In this document: positions 1 to 5,613 of the stretch, piece after piece
How positions within the stretch are numbered: position 1 is the stretch's first letter
How the letters are laid out: the number at the start of each line of letters is the position of its first letter
DNA from: an uncultured Flammeovirgaceae bacterium
GTDB lineage: Bacteria > Bacteroidota > Bacteroidia > Cytophagales > Cyclobacteriaceae
Direction: 5' to 3'
Assembly (NCBI GenBank): GCA_946480685.1
Contig: CAMLLI010000236.1
Coordinates: 1 to 6,816, forward strand
DNA: 6,816 bases
Program-made: the position numbers and the translations under genes
Notes under the pieces: model-generated
Databases searched by the model: none
Told to the model about the DNA's origin: nothing
What the model saw: the letters and a program-made list of their open reading frames with translations, nothing else

Positions 1-2
1 AT

Positions 3-278
3 GACGCTGACTTCAACGTAGCGAAACTTGTTAGTGAAATCGGTATGAGTCGACCGGTACTATTTCGTAAAGTAAAAATACTTACCGGGATGTCGGTGAT
101 TGATTTAATTCGGTCAACCCGTCTCAAGAAAGCCGAGATGCTTTTGAGACAAAAGAAAATGTCGATATCAGAAGTTGCTTTTACCGTGGGGTTCAATGAT
201 CCCAAGTATTTCAGCAAGTCGTTCCACGCGCAGTTTGGAACCACACCTTCGAAGTATATGGAGTCCATACAGGAATAG
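3..278 (+). CDS. AraC-family DNA-binding domain, C-terminal end of a truncated regulator
   Basis: This reading frame is open to the left edge of the window and ends in TAG, so only the last 91 residues of a longer protein are visible. They form a full AraC/XylS-type double helix-turn-helix: a first unit around FNVAKLVSEIGMSRPVLFRKV, a connecting helix (IRSTRLKKAEMLL), and a second unit with the family signature ISEVAFTVGFNDPKYFSKSF...FGTTPSKY. The domain binds DNA as a transcription regulator. The wording of the helices, with 'MSRPVLFRKVKILTGMSVIDLIRSTRLKKA', is typical of the output domain at the C-terminus of Bacteroidota hybrid two-component systems, so the missing part may be a sensor kinase plus receiver. 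A plain AraC regulator is also possible. An ATG at 45 is internal to the first helix-turn-helix and is not a credible start. The target genes cannot be told from here. Confidence 0.93.
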   Translation, partial: DADFNVAKLVSEIGMSRPVLFRKVKILTGMSVIDLIRSTRLKKAEMLLRQKKMSISEVAFTVGFNDPKYFSKSFHAQFGTTPSKYMESIQE

Positions 279-283
279 CATGG

Positions 284-305
284 TATAGATGGTTCGTGAT
301 CTATA
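284..305. terminator. Weak inverted repeat between convergent genes
   Basis: TATAGAT (284-290) and ATCTATA (299-305) can pair around an 8-base loop. The repeat sits in the 22-bp gap between two convergent genes and covers the stop codon of the minus-strand gene. It is AT-rich and has no T-run on either side, so it is at best a weak bidirectional terminator and may be chance. Confidence 0.25.
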
Positions 306-1029
306 GGGAAATCCGTCTGCAATACTGTATGGCATCCGGTACATCTATATCCAGGTGTGTCTTGCCGATCAGCGTATCCCCTTTCCACAGAAATCGAAAC
401 TCCGTCTGGTGTGCATGTTGTTTATCTTTCAGAAAAAAGACATCAATGATCTCTTCCACATTCAGGTTGTAAATGGGTATATCCTGTTTCACTTGTTCCG
501 GTGTCTCATTCACAACAGTGTGGTTGAATGTCTTCAACGTATCCACATTAATTATTTTTCTTCGTTCTTCAACATAATCACACTTGCCGATCATGACATG
601 CTTCAACGGATATTGTTCATGAATCTTCTGTGCAATGACGCGGGCAAATGAAACCGGGTCGGTAATCTCGAATACGCCATATTGTTCTTCATCACCCTCG
701 CCCTGCTGAAAGCTATTTAATATATCATTCGACAAGGTCAGCGATGTACTCAGATTCAGTACACCTTGCGAGAAATCTGTATATACCATGGCATTTCCAT
801 TCTTGCCCTGTGCGAGTATCGCTTTGCCTTCATTGCTATCATGGATCTCCGGGTTTGTGCAGGCAGACGAACTGTATGCCTCGGCACGGTATACTTTCAG
901 GCTGTTTAACCGCATGTGTCCATTCTCAAAAAACGAATCAATGAATGGTTGCCGGGTATAACGGTATAATTTGAGTTTCTCCGGTTCGCCTGGTACACAA
1001 TAGTAAATTACCTCTGGCAGTGTCTTCAT
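301..1029 (-). CDS. Uncharacterised 242-aa cytoplasmic protein, weakly DUF2971-like
   Basis: The protein has no signal peptide and no membrane segment, so it is probably cytoplasmic. I do not recognise it with certainty. The N-terminal part (residues 21-48, LYRY...FFENGHMRLNSLKVYRAE), an EIHDSNEG motif at 61-68, and a late E-F-R-F element (HQTEFRFLW, 207-215) resemble the layout of DUF2971-like proteins, which begin with 'LYKY...' followed by a short strand and a D-x-x-E-G turn and end with 'E.E.R'. That family has no agreed biochemical role. The ATG at 1027-1029 is the first good start; no strong ribosome-binding site is seen, which is usual in Bacteroidota. The gene converges on the AraC-type regulator with a 22-bp gap. 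On its upstream side a possible small ORF ends 27 bp away and could be co-transcribed. The gene's reality is well supported by length and composition; its function is unknown. Confidence 0.85.
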   Translation of the reverse strand: MKTLPEVIYYCVPGEPEKLKLYRYTRQPFIDSFFENGHMRLNSLKVYRAEAYSSSACTNPEIHDSNEGKAILAQGKNGNAMVYTDFSQGVLNLSTSLTLSNDILNSFQQGEGDEEQYGVFEITDPVSFARVIAQKIHEQYPLKHVMIGKCDYVEERRKIINVDTLKTFNHTVVNETPEQVKQDIPIYNLNVEEIIDVFFLKDKQHAHQTEFRFLWKGDTLIGKTHLDIDVPDAIQYCRRISL

Positions 1030-1056
1030 ATTTTCTTGCTGAACTAGGTTATATAG

Positions 1057-1230
1057 TCAACAACGTTTTGAAACGTACGCTTCAGTAGCTTCTATATTTT
1101 CTTCATAAAATCTTATTCCCTGAACGATATGGATCGAAGTTCCGGTGTTTTGGGCAGGCTCGTGACCAAATGTGATGTCCACATCTATAGCACTCTTCTC
1201 ACAACGGCTGGAATTATTTTTAACGTTCAT
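1057..1230 (-). CDS. Possible small hypothetical protein (57 aa)
   Basis: An ORF runs from an ATG at 1228-1230 to TGA at 1057-1059. An in-frame TTG at 1260 would extend it by 10 residues, but the ATG seems the better start. The product is soluble, with a plausible strand-helix flavour (AIDVDITFGHEP...TSIHIVQGIRFYEENIEATEAYV). Its codon choices look like those of the neighbouring real genes rather than random, which is the main reason to list it. I recognise no family. It ends 27 bp before the 242-aa gene on the same strand, so the two could form an operon. Its start lies only 46 bp from the divergent lipoprotein gene. It may also be the remnant of a longer lost gene. Confidence 0.35.
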   Translation of the reverse strand: MNVKNNSSRCEKSAIDVDITFGHEPAQNTGTSIHIVQGIRFYEENIEATEAYVSKRC

Positions 1231-1276
1231 TGCCTGCAGGTAATGCACTGTGACTATCAATTAAACACATTCAATC

Positions 1277-2050
1277 ATGAGACAACATGCAACAATCTTC
1301 TGTAAACTATATACCCTGGTATTGGCAACGGTTCTCCTGTATAGCTGTGATAATCGGAAAAGTCCATCGCCTGTCGATGCACCGGGCGAGAAGAAAAGTG
1401 GAGAAACCCAGGCACTGGAAACAGGCGCTGATTTGTTGCAACGTAAAACTCCGTTGAACCGGATCAATGTATACCTCGATGGGTTTCATTTCTACAACGG
1501 CAATATGAAGGCCCAAATGGAAGCGCACCATTATGTATCGCAGTTGAATGAGGATCTTCACCAGGCTATTATATACGATGGCAATGGTGAGGATGCCAAG
1601 ATTATGGGCATTGAATATATTATTTCAGAAAGGCTGTTTAACACGCTGCCGGAAGAAGAGAAAAAATTATGGCACAGTCACCATCACGAAGTCTCATCGG
1701 GATTGCTCGTTGCTCCCGGTATACCGGATGCAGCAGAGCATGAGCTGATGGAAAAACTGATTTCGACATATGGAAAAACAATTCACACCTGGCACACAGA
1801 CCAGGAAAGAAATTTACCTATCGGTACACCACAACTCATGATGGTCTATACGAAAGACGGACAGGTAAATCCTGAGCTTGTTAAAAAACGTGATGATCAA
1901 TTAAAAATATCCACAGCAGAAAAACGTAAAAACAGAAGTGATATACCCGTTCCTCCGGTTGCAGCGGGTGCCAACGCCTGGCAGCAGGGCCACATCAGGC
2001 AGTTTGCCATTACCAACCAGGCCGACTCCGCCAAGCACATGCATCATTAG
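1277..2050 (+). CDS. DUF1264 / oil-body-associated-protein (OBAP) family lipoprotein
   Basis: The 257-aa product begins with a lipoprotein signal peptide: a basic N-terminus, a hydrophobic stretch (residues 11-22) and a lipobox-like LLYSC with the lipidated cysteine at position 24. A linker rich in Pro, Lys and Glu follows (25-58). The conserved DUF1264 domain covers about 60-195 and shows the family hallmarks: LDGFHFYNGN, EAHHYVSQLNED (82-93), QAIIYDGN, IMGIEYIISERLF, LWHSHHHEVSSGLL (131-144), TYGKTIHTWH (164-173) and LPIGTPQLMMVYT. The many conserved histidines (84, 85, 133, 135-137, 170, 173) suggest metal binding, but that is inference. Plant members are associated with oil bodies; bacterial members have no established function. 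The mature protein should be anchored in the envelope, inner or outer membrane unknown. The C-terminal tail (196-257) is outside the domain. Transcription probably stops at the hairpin at 2080-2106. Confidence 0.9.
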   Translation: MRQHATIFCKLYTLVLATVLLYSCDNRKSPSPVDAPGEKKSGETQALETGADLLQRKTPLNRINVYLDGFHFYNGNMKAQMEAHHYVSQLNEDLHQAIIYDGNGEDAKIMGIEYIISERLFNTLPEEEKKLWHSHHHEVSSGLLVAPGIPDAAEHELMEKLISTYGKTIHTWHTDQERNLPIGTPQLMMVYTKDGQVNPELVKKRDDQLKISTAEKRKNRSDIPVPPVAAGANAWQQGHIRQFAITNQADSAKHMHH

Positions 2051-2079
2051 TATATATATAGTATACTGATACAAAAAAG

Positions 2080-2106
2080 AAAGGCTGATCTCATCGATCA
2101 GCCTTT
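2080..2106. terminator. Bidirectional intrinsic terminator
   Basis: A perfect 11-bp stem (2080-2090 with 2096-2106; core AAGGCTGATC) closes a 5-base loop (TCATC). On the plus strand it ends in TTTT, and on the minus strand the stem is followed by CTTTTTTGT. It lies 30 bp after the lipoprotein gene and about 55 bp after the stop of the convergent DUF892 gene, so it can serve both. Confidence 0.88.
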
Positions 2107-2160
2107 TCGCTAATAAGCAGCGAAACACTTAAACAACCATGAAAATAAAACGGGGAGGTA

Positions 2161-2775
2161 CTATTCATTTTCTTCTCCGCCTTCCTCTCCACTTCCTTCT
2201 TCAGCAGCTTCATAGTTAATGTGGCTCTCTGCTATTTGCGTAAGTAATACATCGGTATCTTTTTCCTCTGCCAATGTCTGCGCGAGTATATCGGCTACAT
2301 CATCGAGTCCTATTGTCCTAGCAAGCTGCGTAAGACTTCCGTATGCAGCAATTTCATAGTGTTCTACCTTTTGTGCCGCCATGATAATACCTACATCACG
2401 TGTAGCGGTGCCGGACTCTGTTTCACTGATCACTGTTTTTGCTTCCGTGGTTAATCTTTCCATCGCATCGCATTTTTTAGCCTGAGGCTTTTTATCGAGC
2501 AGGCTGAATACTTCTTCGAGTCTGGCAACCTGATCTTGTGTTTGAGCGATATGCTCTTCGATAGCGTTCTTCAATTCTTCCGAAGAGGCTGCGCGTTGTA
2601 ATGACGGCAGTTTCTGCACCAGGTGTTTCTCGGCCCAGTAAATATCTTTTAACTGGTCAGTGAAAAACTCAAGCAGATCCGGTCCGCTGGATGCACGTTT
2701 AGCAGGTGCCTGTTTACGAGCAGCCTTCTTCGCTGTCTTCTTCCGTGACGTTTTTTTTGATGCTGTTCTGGCCAT
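2161..2775 (-). CDS. DUF892 (YciE/YciF-like) ferritin-fold protein with histone-like tail
   Basis: The 204-aa product has three parts. Residues 1-31 are a lysine/arginine/alanine-rich tail (MARTASKKTSRKKTAKKAARK...), like histone H1-type or Dps-type DNA-binding extensions. Residues 33-189 are a DUF892 four-helix bundle with family motifs: LLEFFTDQLKDIYWAEKHLVQKLP, EEHIAQTQDQVARLEEVF, KCDAME, IIMAAQKVEHYEIAAYGSL and LAQTLAEEKDTDVLLTQIA. Candidate di-metal ligands are E49, E74/H75, E138, E141 and E170/E171, judged from family patterns. The last ten or so residues are Gly/Glu-rich and strongly acidic. Family members YciE and YciF of enterobacteria are stress-induced ferritin-like proteins, but their reaction is not settled. 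Here the basic tail suggests contact with nucleic acid or polyphosphate, which is inference. The gene is monocistronic: 323 bp of non-coding DNA lie upstream and a terminator lies downstream. The ATG at 2773-2775 begins the basic tail directly. Confidence 0.92.
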   Translation of the reverse strand: MARTASKKTSRKKTAKKAARKQAPAKRASSGPDLLEFFTDQLKDIYWAEKHLVQKLPSLQRAASSEELKNAIEEHIAQTQDQVARLEEVFSLLDKKPQAKKCDAMERLTTEAKTVISETESGTATRDVGIIMAAQKVEHYEIAAYGSLTQLARTIGLDDVADILAQTLAEEKDTDVLLTQIAESHINYEAAEEGSGEEGGEENE

Positions 2776-3098
2776 AATGGTTTATTTAACTTTTAGGATT
2801 TATGAATCTTTAATAATACGCTATCTATAAAACTATGCCTGTGCAGGTTGTCGGTTACATACGCTTTTATCTTTCATGATCGGATGATCGCCATTCATGT
2901 CTCATCATTGTTGCTGCTCAAGATACCCTTGCATTTGAGATCGGTGCTGTCTGCCCTATAGACAGAAGCGATGTCGTTACACCATTTTGCGCATTTATTT
3001 CTGCACTATATATAGGCTGGACGGGGCGAATCGCGAGAGAAGTTTCGTTTTCAGAAACTGGAATAATTATTACTACTCAATACGTAAACAGAATTGTT
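2776..3098. other. Intergenic region between divergent transcription units
   Basis: No convincing gene was found here. The region must hold the promoter of the DUF892 gene (leftward) and probably that of the small ORF at 3099 (rightward), but no clear TTG / TAnnTTTG pair stands out. Two short inverted repeats with the same geometry (6-bp arms, 7-base spacer) are present: CTGTCT/AGACAG at 2947-2965 and AGTTTC/GAAACT at 3041-3059. Either could be an operator or a small RNA hairpin, or chance. An ORF that crosses into the next gene from 2987 has no protein-like composition. Confidence 0.5.
3041..3059. repeat. Short inverted repeat upstream of small membrane ORF
   Basis: AGTTTC (3041-3046) and GAAACT (3054-3059) flank a 7-base spacer, 40 bp before the ATG of the 52-aa ORF. 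It could be an operator or a 5' leader hairpin. Six-bp arms occur by chance often enough that this is only a candidate. Confidence 0.25.
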
Positions 3099-3257
3099 AT
3101 GAAACCAAGAACACAAATATTGGTAACAGTGATCGCCATTGTGGTGGCATTGTTTGTTTGGTGGATGACGATCCAGGAGCGGTCAACACTACTGGGTGAT
3201 CCGAACAAAAGAACCGACTCCACAAAGGTTAATTACAGTGAAGAAAGTATTCCTTGA
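3099..3257 (+). CDS. Small single-pass membrane protein (52 aa)
   Basis: This short ORF starts at ATG 3099 and ends at TGA 3255-3257. It has a basic N-terminus (MKPRTQ), one hydrophobic helix (about residues 7-23, ILVTVIAIVVALFVWWM) and a polar tail (TIQERSTLLGDPNKRTDSTK...SIP). This is the ordered charge and hydrophobicity pattern of a real one-helix protein with the N-terminus inside and the tail outside the cytoplasm by the positive-inside rule. No cysteine lipobox is present. No Shine-Dalgarno sequence is evident. The next small ORF lies 116 bp downstream on the same strand. No family is recognised. An overlapping ORF in another frame (2987-3199) lacks any such organisation and is judged a shadow. 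Confidence 0.62.
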   Translation: MKPRTQILVTVIAIVVALFVWWMTIQERSTLLGDPNKRTDSTKVNYSEESIP

Positions 3258-3280
3258 ATAAATAACACTTACTGCGTACA

Positions 3281-3294
3281 CGATATCCGTATCG
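3281..3294. repeat. Short inverted repeat CGATA-N4-TATCG
   Basis: Arms at 3281-3285 and 3290-3294 lie 24 bp after the 52-aa ORF. With 5-bp arms and no T-run it is not a convincing terminator; it is recorded only because it sits between the two tiny ORFs. Confidence 0.18.
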
Positions 3295-3373
3295 CATAAC
3301 GACAGGAAGGAACATGTGATGATGAATAAATAAAGACTGAATAATAGTTGACACTTAAAACACGAACACTTCT

Positions 3374-3448
3374 ATGAATAAGAAAATGTTATTAACACTG
3401 ATGTACATGGCATTGGTCCTGTTCTATTTTGTTTTGATAAAGATGTAA
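3374..3448 (+). CDS. Tiny hydrophobic peptide (24 aa)
   Basis: An ORF of 24 codons from ATG 3374 to TAA 3446-3448 encodes MNKKMLLTLMYMALVLFYFV followed by LIKM. It is a positively charged start followed by one uninterrupted hydrophobic helix, a layout shared by known bacterial small membrane proteins. No strong ribosome-binding site is visible and the ORF is short enough to arise by chance, so it rests on composition and position alone. It lies between the 52-aa membrane ORF and the DUF421 pair on the same strand. No function is proposed. Confidence 0.4.
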   Translation: MNKKMLLTLMYMALVLFYFVLIKM

Positions 3449-3475
3449 TGCAGTCTCAACAGGACACATCCACAC

Positions 3476-3506
3476 CTTGTTGCCCGCATGGCGAGGTATA
3501 CTTTTT
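3476..3506 (+). promoter_or_regulatory. Candidate Bacteroidota-type promoter for the DUF421 pair
   Basis: A TTG (3477-3479) is followed after 19 bases by TACTTTTT (3499-3506), matching seven of eight positions of the Bacteroidota primary-sigma consensus TTG - N19-21 - TAnnTTTG. It lies just before the first DUF421 gene (ATG 3534), leaving a short 5' leader. No other promoter-like site is obvious between the 24-aa ORF and this gene. Confidence 0.45.
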
Positions 3507-3557
3507 TCTTCTTTATAATGTTAACATGACATTATGAAAAAAGACGAAGTGCAAGCG

Positions 3558-3577
3558 TGGGACTGGCAACGAATTCT
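3558..3577 (+). repeat. 20-bp exact direct repeat, first copy
   Basis: TGGGACTGGCAACGAATTCT occurs here and again at 4270-4289, 712 bp later, at the same codons (WDWQRIL) of the two DUF421 paralogues. The rest of the genes has diverged strongly. This supports tandem duplication, with this segment conserved by selection or by gene conversion, and provides a site at which recombination could fuse or delete the pair. Confidence 0.85.
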
Positions 3578-4018
3578 TCTCGGGCAAACTCCGGTGGAAT
3601 TCCTGCTCGAAGTTTTTATCCGGACATTATTCGTATACCTGCTGTTGCTGTTTATACTACGGTTGCTGGGTAAACGCATGGACGGACAACTCACACTTAC
3701 CGAGATGGCTGTAATGATTACGTTCGGTGCGATTGTTTCCGTTCCCATGCAACTGCCGGACAAAGGTGTGCTCAGTGGGGTGATCGCATTATTTTATGTA
3801 CTTATTTTTCAGCGCGGTCTCAACTGGCTCAATGTTAAAAATAAAACCGTTGAGGACATTACACAGGGAACCGTAAGCACGCTGGTGAAAAACGGTTTGC
3901 TTCAACTGGATGAAATGCAGAAAGCCAGCATCTCCAAGCAACATCTGTTTACTGCATTACGCGGAGATAAAATTTATAATCTCGGCAAAGTAAAGCGTGT
4001 ATATTTGAAGCTTGCGGT

Positions 4019-4222
4019 ATGATGAACGCATACCTGGAGGATGGAGATAAACCGGGATTACCTATACTCCCATCGGATGAATTGGATTTTATTCTGAAGC
4101 ATACACGTGTTGACAAGTCGAGCGTTGCCTGCCGGAACTGTGGTTTCGTTACATCGGCTGATAAACGTGACACGGCCTGCTCCCGTTGTGGTAAGACCGA
4201 GTGGATAGAAGCAATCTTTTAA
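4019..4222 (+). CDS. Separately readable C-terminal zinc-ribbon fragment of the split DUF421 gene
   Basis: This 67-aa frame could be translated on its own: its ATG (4019-4021) overlaps the TGA of the upstream frame (4020-4022) in the classic ATGA arrangement of translational coupling, and a second ATG follows at once. The product would hold the end of the YetF domain (YLEDGDKPGLPILPSDELDFI) and a zinc ribbon with cysteines at 38, 41, 54 and 57. Homology to the intact paralogue extends at least four residues upstream of this ATG in the same frame, which favours a disrupted single gene over an original two-gene design. It is listed separately because coupled expression of two chains cannot be excluded. 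Confidence 0.4.
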   Translation: MMNAYLEDGDKPGLPILPSDELDFILKHTRVDKSSVACRNCGFVTSADKRDTACSRCGKTEWIEAIF

Positions 4223-4245
4223 TTTCCAGGTTACAACTATATATT

Positions 4246-4929
4246 ATGAGCCCATTAGATTTTACTCCCTGGGACTGGCAACGAATTCTCCTTGGCGAAG
4301 TACCTCCATCGTTTTACCTTGAAATCCTGCTGCGCATGGGCGTGGTATATATCATACTGATGGTTAGTATGCGCATCCTGGGTAAACGAATGGCGGCACA
4401 GTTAACGCGAAACGAAACAGCAGCGATGGTATCGCTCGCGGCAGCGATCGGTGTTCCCATCCTGTCCCCGGAGCGTGGCTTGTTACCTCCCATTATCATT
4501 GCTGTTATCGTTGTTTTTTTCAGCAAGCTGATAGCAAATATAGCGGCACGTAATCAGAAGGTTGAAACGATCACACAAGGCCGAACCGATACGCTGATCA
4601 GAGATGCTGTCATGGACCCGCGGATCATGACAAAAACGCGAATCACACGCGAGCGCATTCTGGCACAACTTCGCAGCAATCGCATTAAGCACCTGGGCGA
4701 AGTAAAACGGCTATACCTGGAGGCGAATGGTAACTTCACCGTTGTGCTATCGGACGAACCAAATCCCGGACTGACTACACTCCCGGATGAGGACATAGAA
4801 TTTATAGCAGAGATGAAACCTTCCGATATATTGGTATGTCACGTCTGCGGTAATGAAAACAAGAGCGGCAGTCGCAGTGAAGTGTGCTCGAATTGTAGTC
4901 ATACAAAATGGGTTTCAGCTGTTGCCTAG
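4246..4929 (+). CDS. DUF421/YetF-family membrane protein with C-terminal zinc ribbon, intact tandem copy
   Basis: The 227-aa product has a polar start with WDWQRILLGEVPP, three predicted membrane helices (about 24-42, 57-73, 78-97), the DUF421 motif RILGKRMAAQLTRNE (43-57), and a cytoplasmic YetF domain (about 100-190) including VETITQGRTDTLI, ILAQLRSNRIKHLGEVKRLYLEANG and PNPGLTTLPDEDIEFI. The C-terminus adds cysteines 198, 201, 214 and 217 in CX2C-X12-CX2C spacing, a likely zinc ribbon not typical of YetF proteins. I chose the ATG at 4246: an in-frame GTG at 4201 would overlap the preceding gene, and the alignment with the neighbouring copy starts at this ATG without gaps. It begins 23 bp after the first copy ends, so both are likely on one transcript. 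DUF421 proteins sit in the inner membrane; their activity is not established. Confidence 0.93.
   Translation: MSPLDFTPWDWQRILLGEVPPSFYLEILLRMGVVYIILMVSMRILGKRMAAQLTRNETAAMVSLAAAIGVPILSPERGLLPPIIIAVIVVFFSKLIANIAARNQKVETITQGRTDTLIRDAVMDPRIMTKTRITRERILAQLRSNRIKHLGEVKRLYLEANGNFTVVLSDEPNPGLTTLPDEDIEFIAEMKPSDILVCHVCGNENKSGSRSEVCSNCSHTKWVSAVA
4270..4289 (+). repeat. 20-bp exact direct repeat, second copy
   Basis: This is the partner of the copy at 3558-3577, inside the intact DUF421 paralogue. Both copies are in the same reading frame and code for the same seven residues. Confidence 0.85.
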
Positions 4930-4962
4930 GCAAATTTCAGAAGTATTTTAAATTGATCCTGT

Positions 4963-5346
4963 ATGAAATTCTTCCGGATACTTTTAGGCGTACAATGTAT
5001 ATATACCTTCATAACGGCAGTCTGGTCATTGGTGGATATCGAGAGCTTTATGCTTGTAACGGGCTATAAAACGGACATCTGGCTTGTAAAAACGGTCGGG
5101 GCCATTCTCGTCAGCATTTCGTTATGCATGGCCACGCACCTATTTATTCGTACCGATCACTTACCTGTTGTGATACTTGCCATATTCTCATCTATCGGAT
5201 TTATCTGTATCGATTTTTATTACGCACTAAACGACATCATATCCAACGTATACCTCGCCGATGGTTTCGCACAGATTCTTTTCCTGTTGGGATGGTTCTA
5301 TCTACTCTTTGCAAGACTCTCTGTTATTCGTAACCAACATCCGTGA
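4963..5346 (+). CDS. Four-helix hypothetical inner-membrane protein (127 aa)
   Basis: The product has four hydrophobic segments at about residues 5-22, 41-60, 68-87 and 101-117 with short loops. A motif-like stretch, WSLVDIESFMLVTGYKTDIWLVKTVG (21-46), links helices 1 and 2; I recall similar 'F..vTG.KtDiWLVkTVG' wording in uncharacterised membrane proteins of several bacterial phyla, but no function is known to me. Aspartates and tyrosines inside helix 3 (CIDFYYALND, 82-91) could line a binding site, which is inference. The gene starts 33 bp after the intact DUF421 gene and may share its transcript, or have its own weak promoter over the end of that gene. No strong ribosome-binding site is visible. 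It is followed by a 7-bp-arm inverted repeat that overlaps the stop codon. Confidence 0.88.
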   Translation: MKFFRILLGVQCIYTFITAVWSLVDIESFMLVTGYKTDIWLVKTVGAILVSISLCMATHLFIRTDHLPVVILAIFSSIGFICIDFYYALNDIISNVYLADGFAQILFLLGWFYLLFARLSVIRNQHP

Positions 5347-5370
5347 AGTGTCCCAATCGTTCAACACTTC
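5345..5370 (+). terminator. Weak hairpin after the membrane protein gene
   Basis: GAAGTGT (5345-5351) pairs with ACACTTC (5364-5370) around a 12-base loop, starting within the stop codon. No T-run follows, so intrinsic termination is doubtful; it may instead protect the 3' end of the message or be chance. Confidence 0.28.
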
Positions 5371-5566
5371 CTGTCCATTGCCGATTTGTAGCAACACTTA
5401 TCTATAGCGGCCTCACGCTTCAGGTGTGTGCAATGACGGCCCAAGGCATATTTTTGCCCTATATATTCTCAACACGCATCGTATATATTAAATCATACTC
5501 CCATGAAAGATCCTATCACATCTATGTTTCTGTTACGCTATTCTGTATTTCGATGACATCATGAGA
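5371..5566. other. Intergenic region between convergent units, no gene seen
   Basis: Nothing convincing is coded here. A 17-codon ORF at 5503-5556 and a longer plus-strand frame (5343-5564, GTG start) have no protein-like pattern. The stretch is AT-rich with several TATATA runs. It separates the plus-strand membrane protein gene from the terminator of the minus-strand operon. Confidence 0.5.
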
Positions 5567-5593
5567 ATAAAAAATCTGTGCGATGCACAGATT
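5567..5593 (-). terminator. Intrinsic terminator of the minus-strand DUF421 operon
   Basis: Read on the minus strand, a perfect 9-bp stem (AATCTGTGC with GCACAGATT, 5573-5581 and 5585-5593) with a 3-base loop is followed directly by TTTTTTATT. This is a strong intrinsic terminator for transcription coming from the DUF421 gene at 5689. On the plus strand there is no T-run, so it acts in one direction only. Confidence 0.85.
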
Positions 5594-5613
5594 AAAGACG
5601 CCTTTGGGTATAT

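Larger units (their letters stand above)
3534..4222 (+). pseudogene. DUF421/YetF zinc-ribbon membrane protein, first tandem copy, split by a frameshift
   Basis: Two overlapping frames, 3534-4022 (162 aa) and 4019-4222 (67 aa), together match the intact downstream paralogue end to end. The first frame has three membrane helices (about 24-43, 56-74, 79-94), the family motif RLLGKRMDGQLTLTEM (43-58) and most of the YetF cytoplasmic domain. Frame one breaks off after VKRVYL. Moving back one base there gives EACGMMNAYLEDGDKPGL, which aligns without gaps to EANGNFTVVLSDEPNPGL of the paralogue. The second frame then carries CRNC...CSRC (CX2C-X12-CX2C), a zinc ribbon. The break thus falls inside the last strands of the YetF domain, near 4008-4012. 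It may be a one-base deletion, a sequence error, a programmed -1 shift, or a true two-chain protein, since stop and start overlap as ATGA. No canonical slippery heptamer is seen. The molecular role of DUF421 proteins is not settled. Confidence 0.85.

Noticed and set aside
744..944. 66-aa plus-strand ORF (and the one at 355-651)
   Set aside because: Both are antisense to the 242-aa gene and Cys/His-rich in a random way, as expected of shadow frames.
2987..3199. 70-aa plus-strand ORF overlapping the 52-aa membrane ORF
   Set aside because: The overlapping 52-aa frame has a coherent membrane-protein pattern while this one has none, and it starts in the presumed promoter region.
4201..4245. Upstream GTG start for the intact DUF421 gene
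   Set aside because: It would overlap the previous gene by 22 bp, and paralogue alignment starts exactly at the ATG at 4246.
5503..5556. 17-codon ORF (MKDPITSMFLLRYSVFR)
   Set aside because: Too short, without a clear promoter, start signal or recognisable pattern; likely chance.
5343..5564. 73-aa plus-strand ORF with GTG start after the four-helix protein
   Set aside because: No ordered pattern of hydrophobic or charged residues, a weak start that overlaps the previous gene's end, and no family resemblance.
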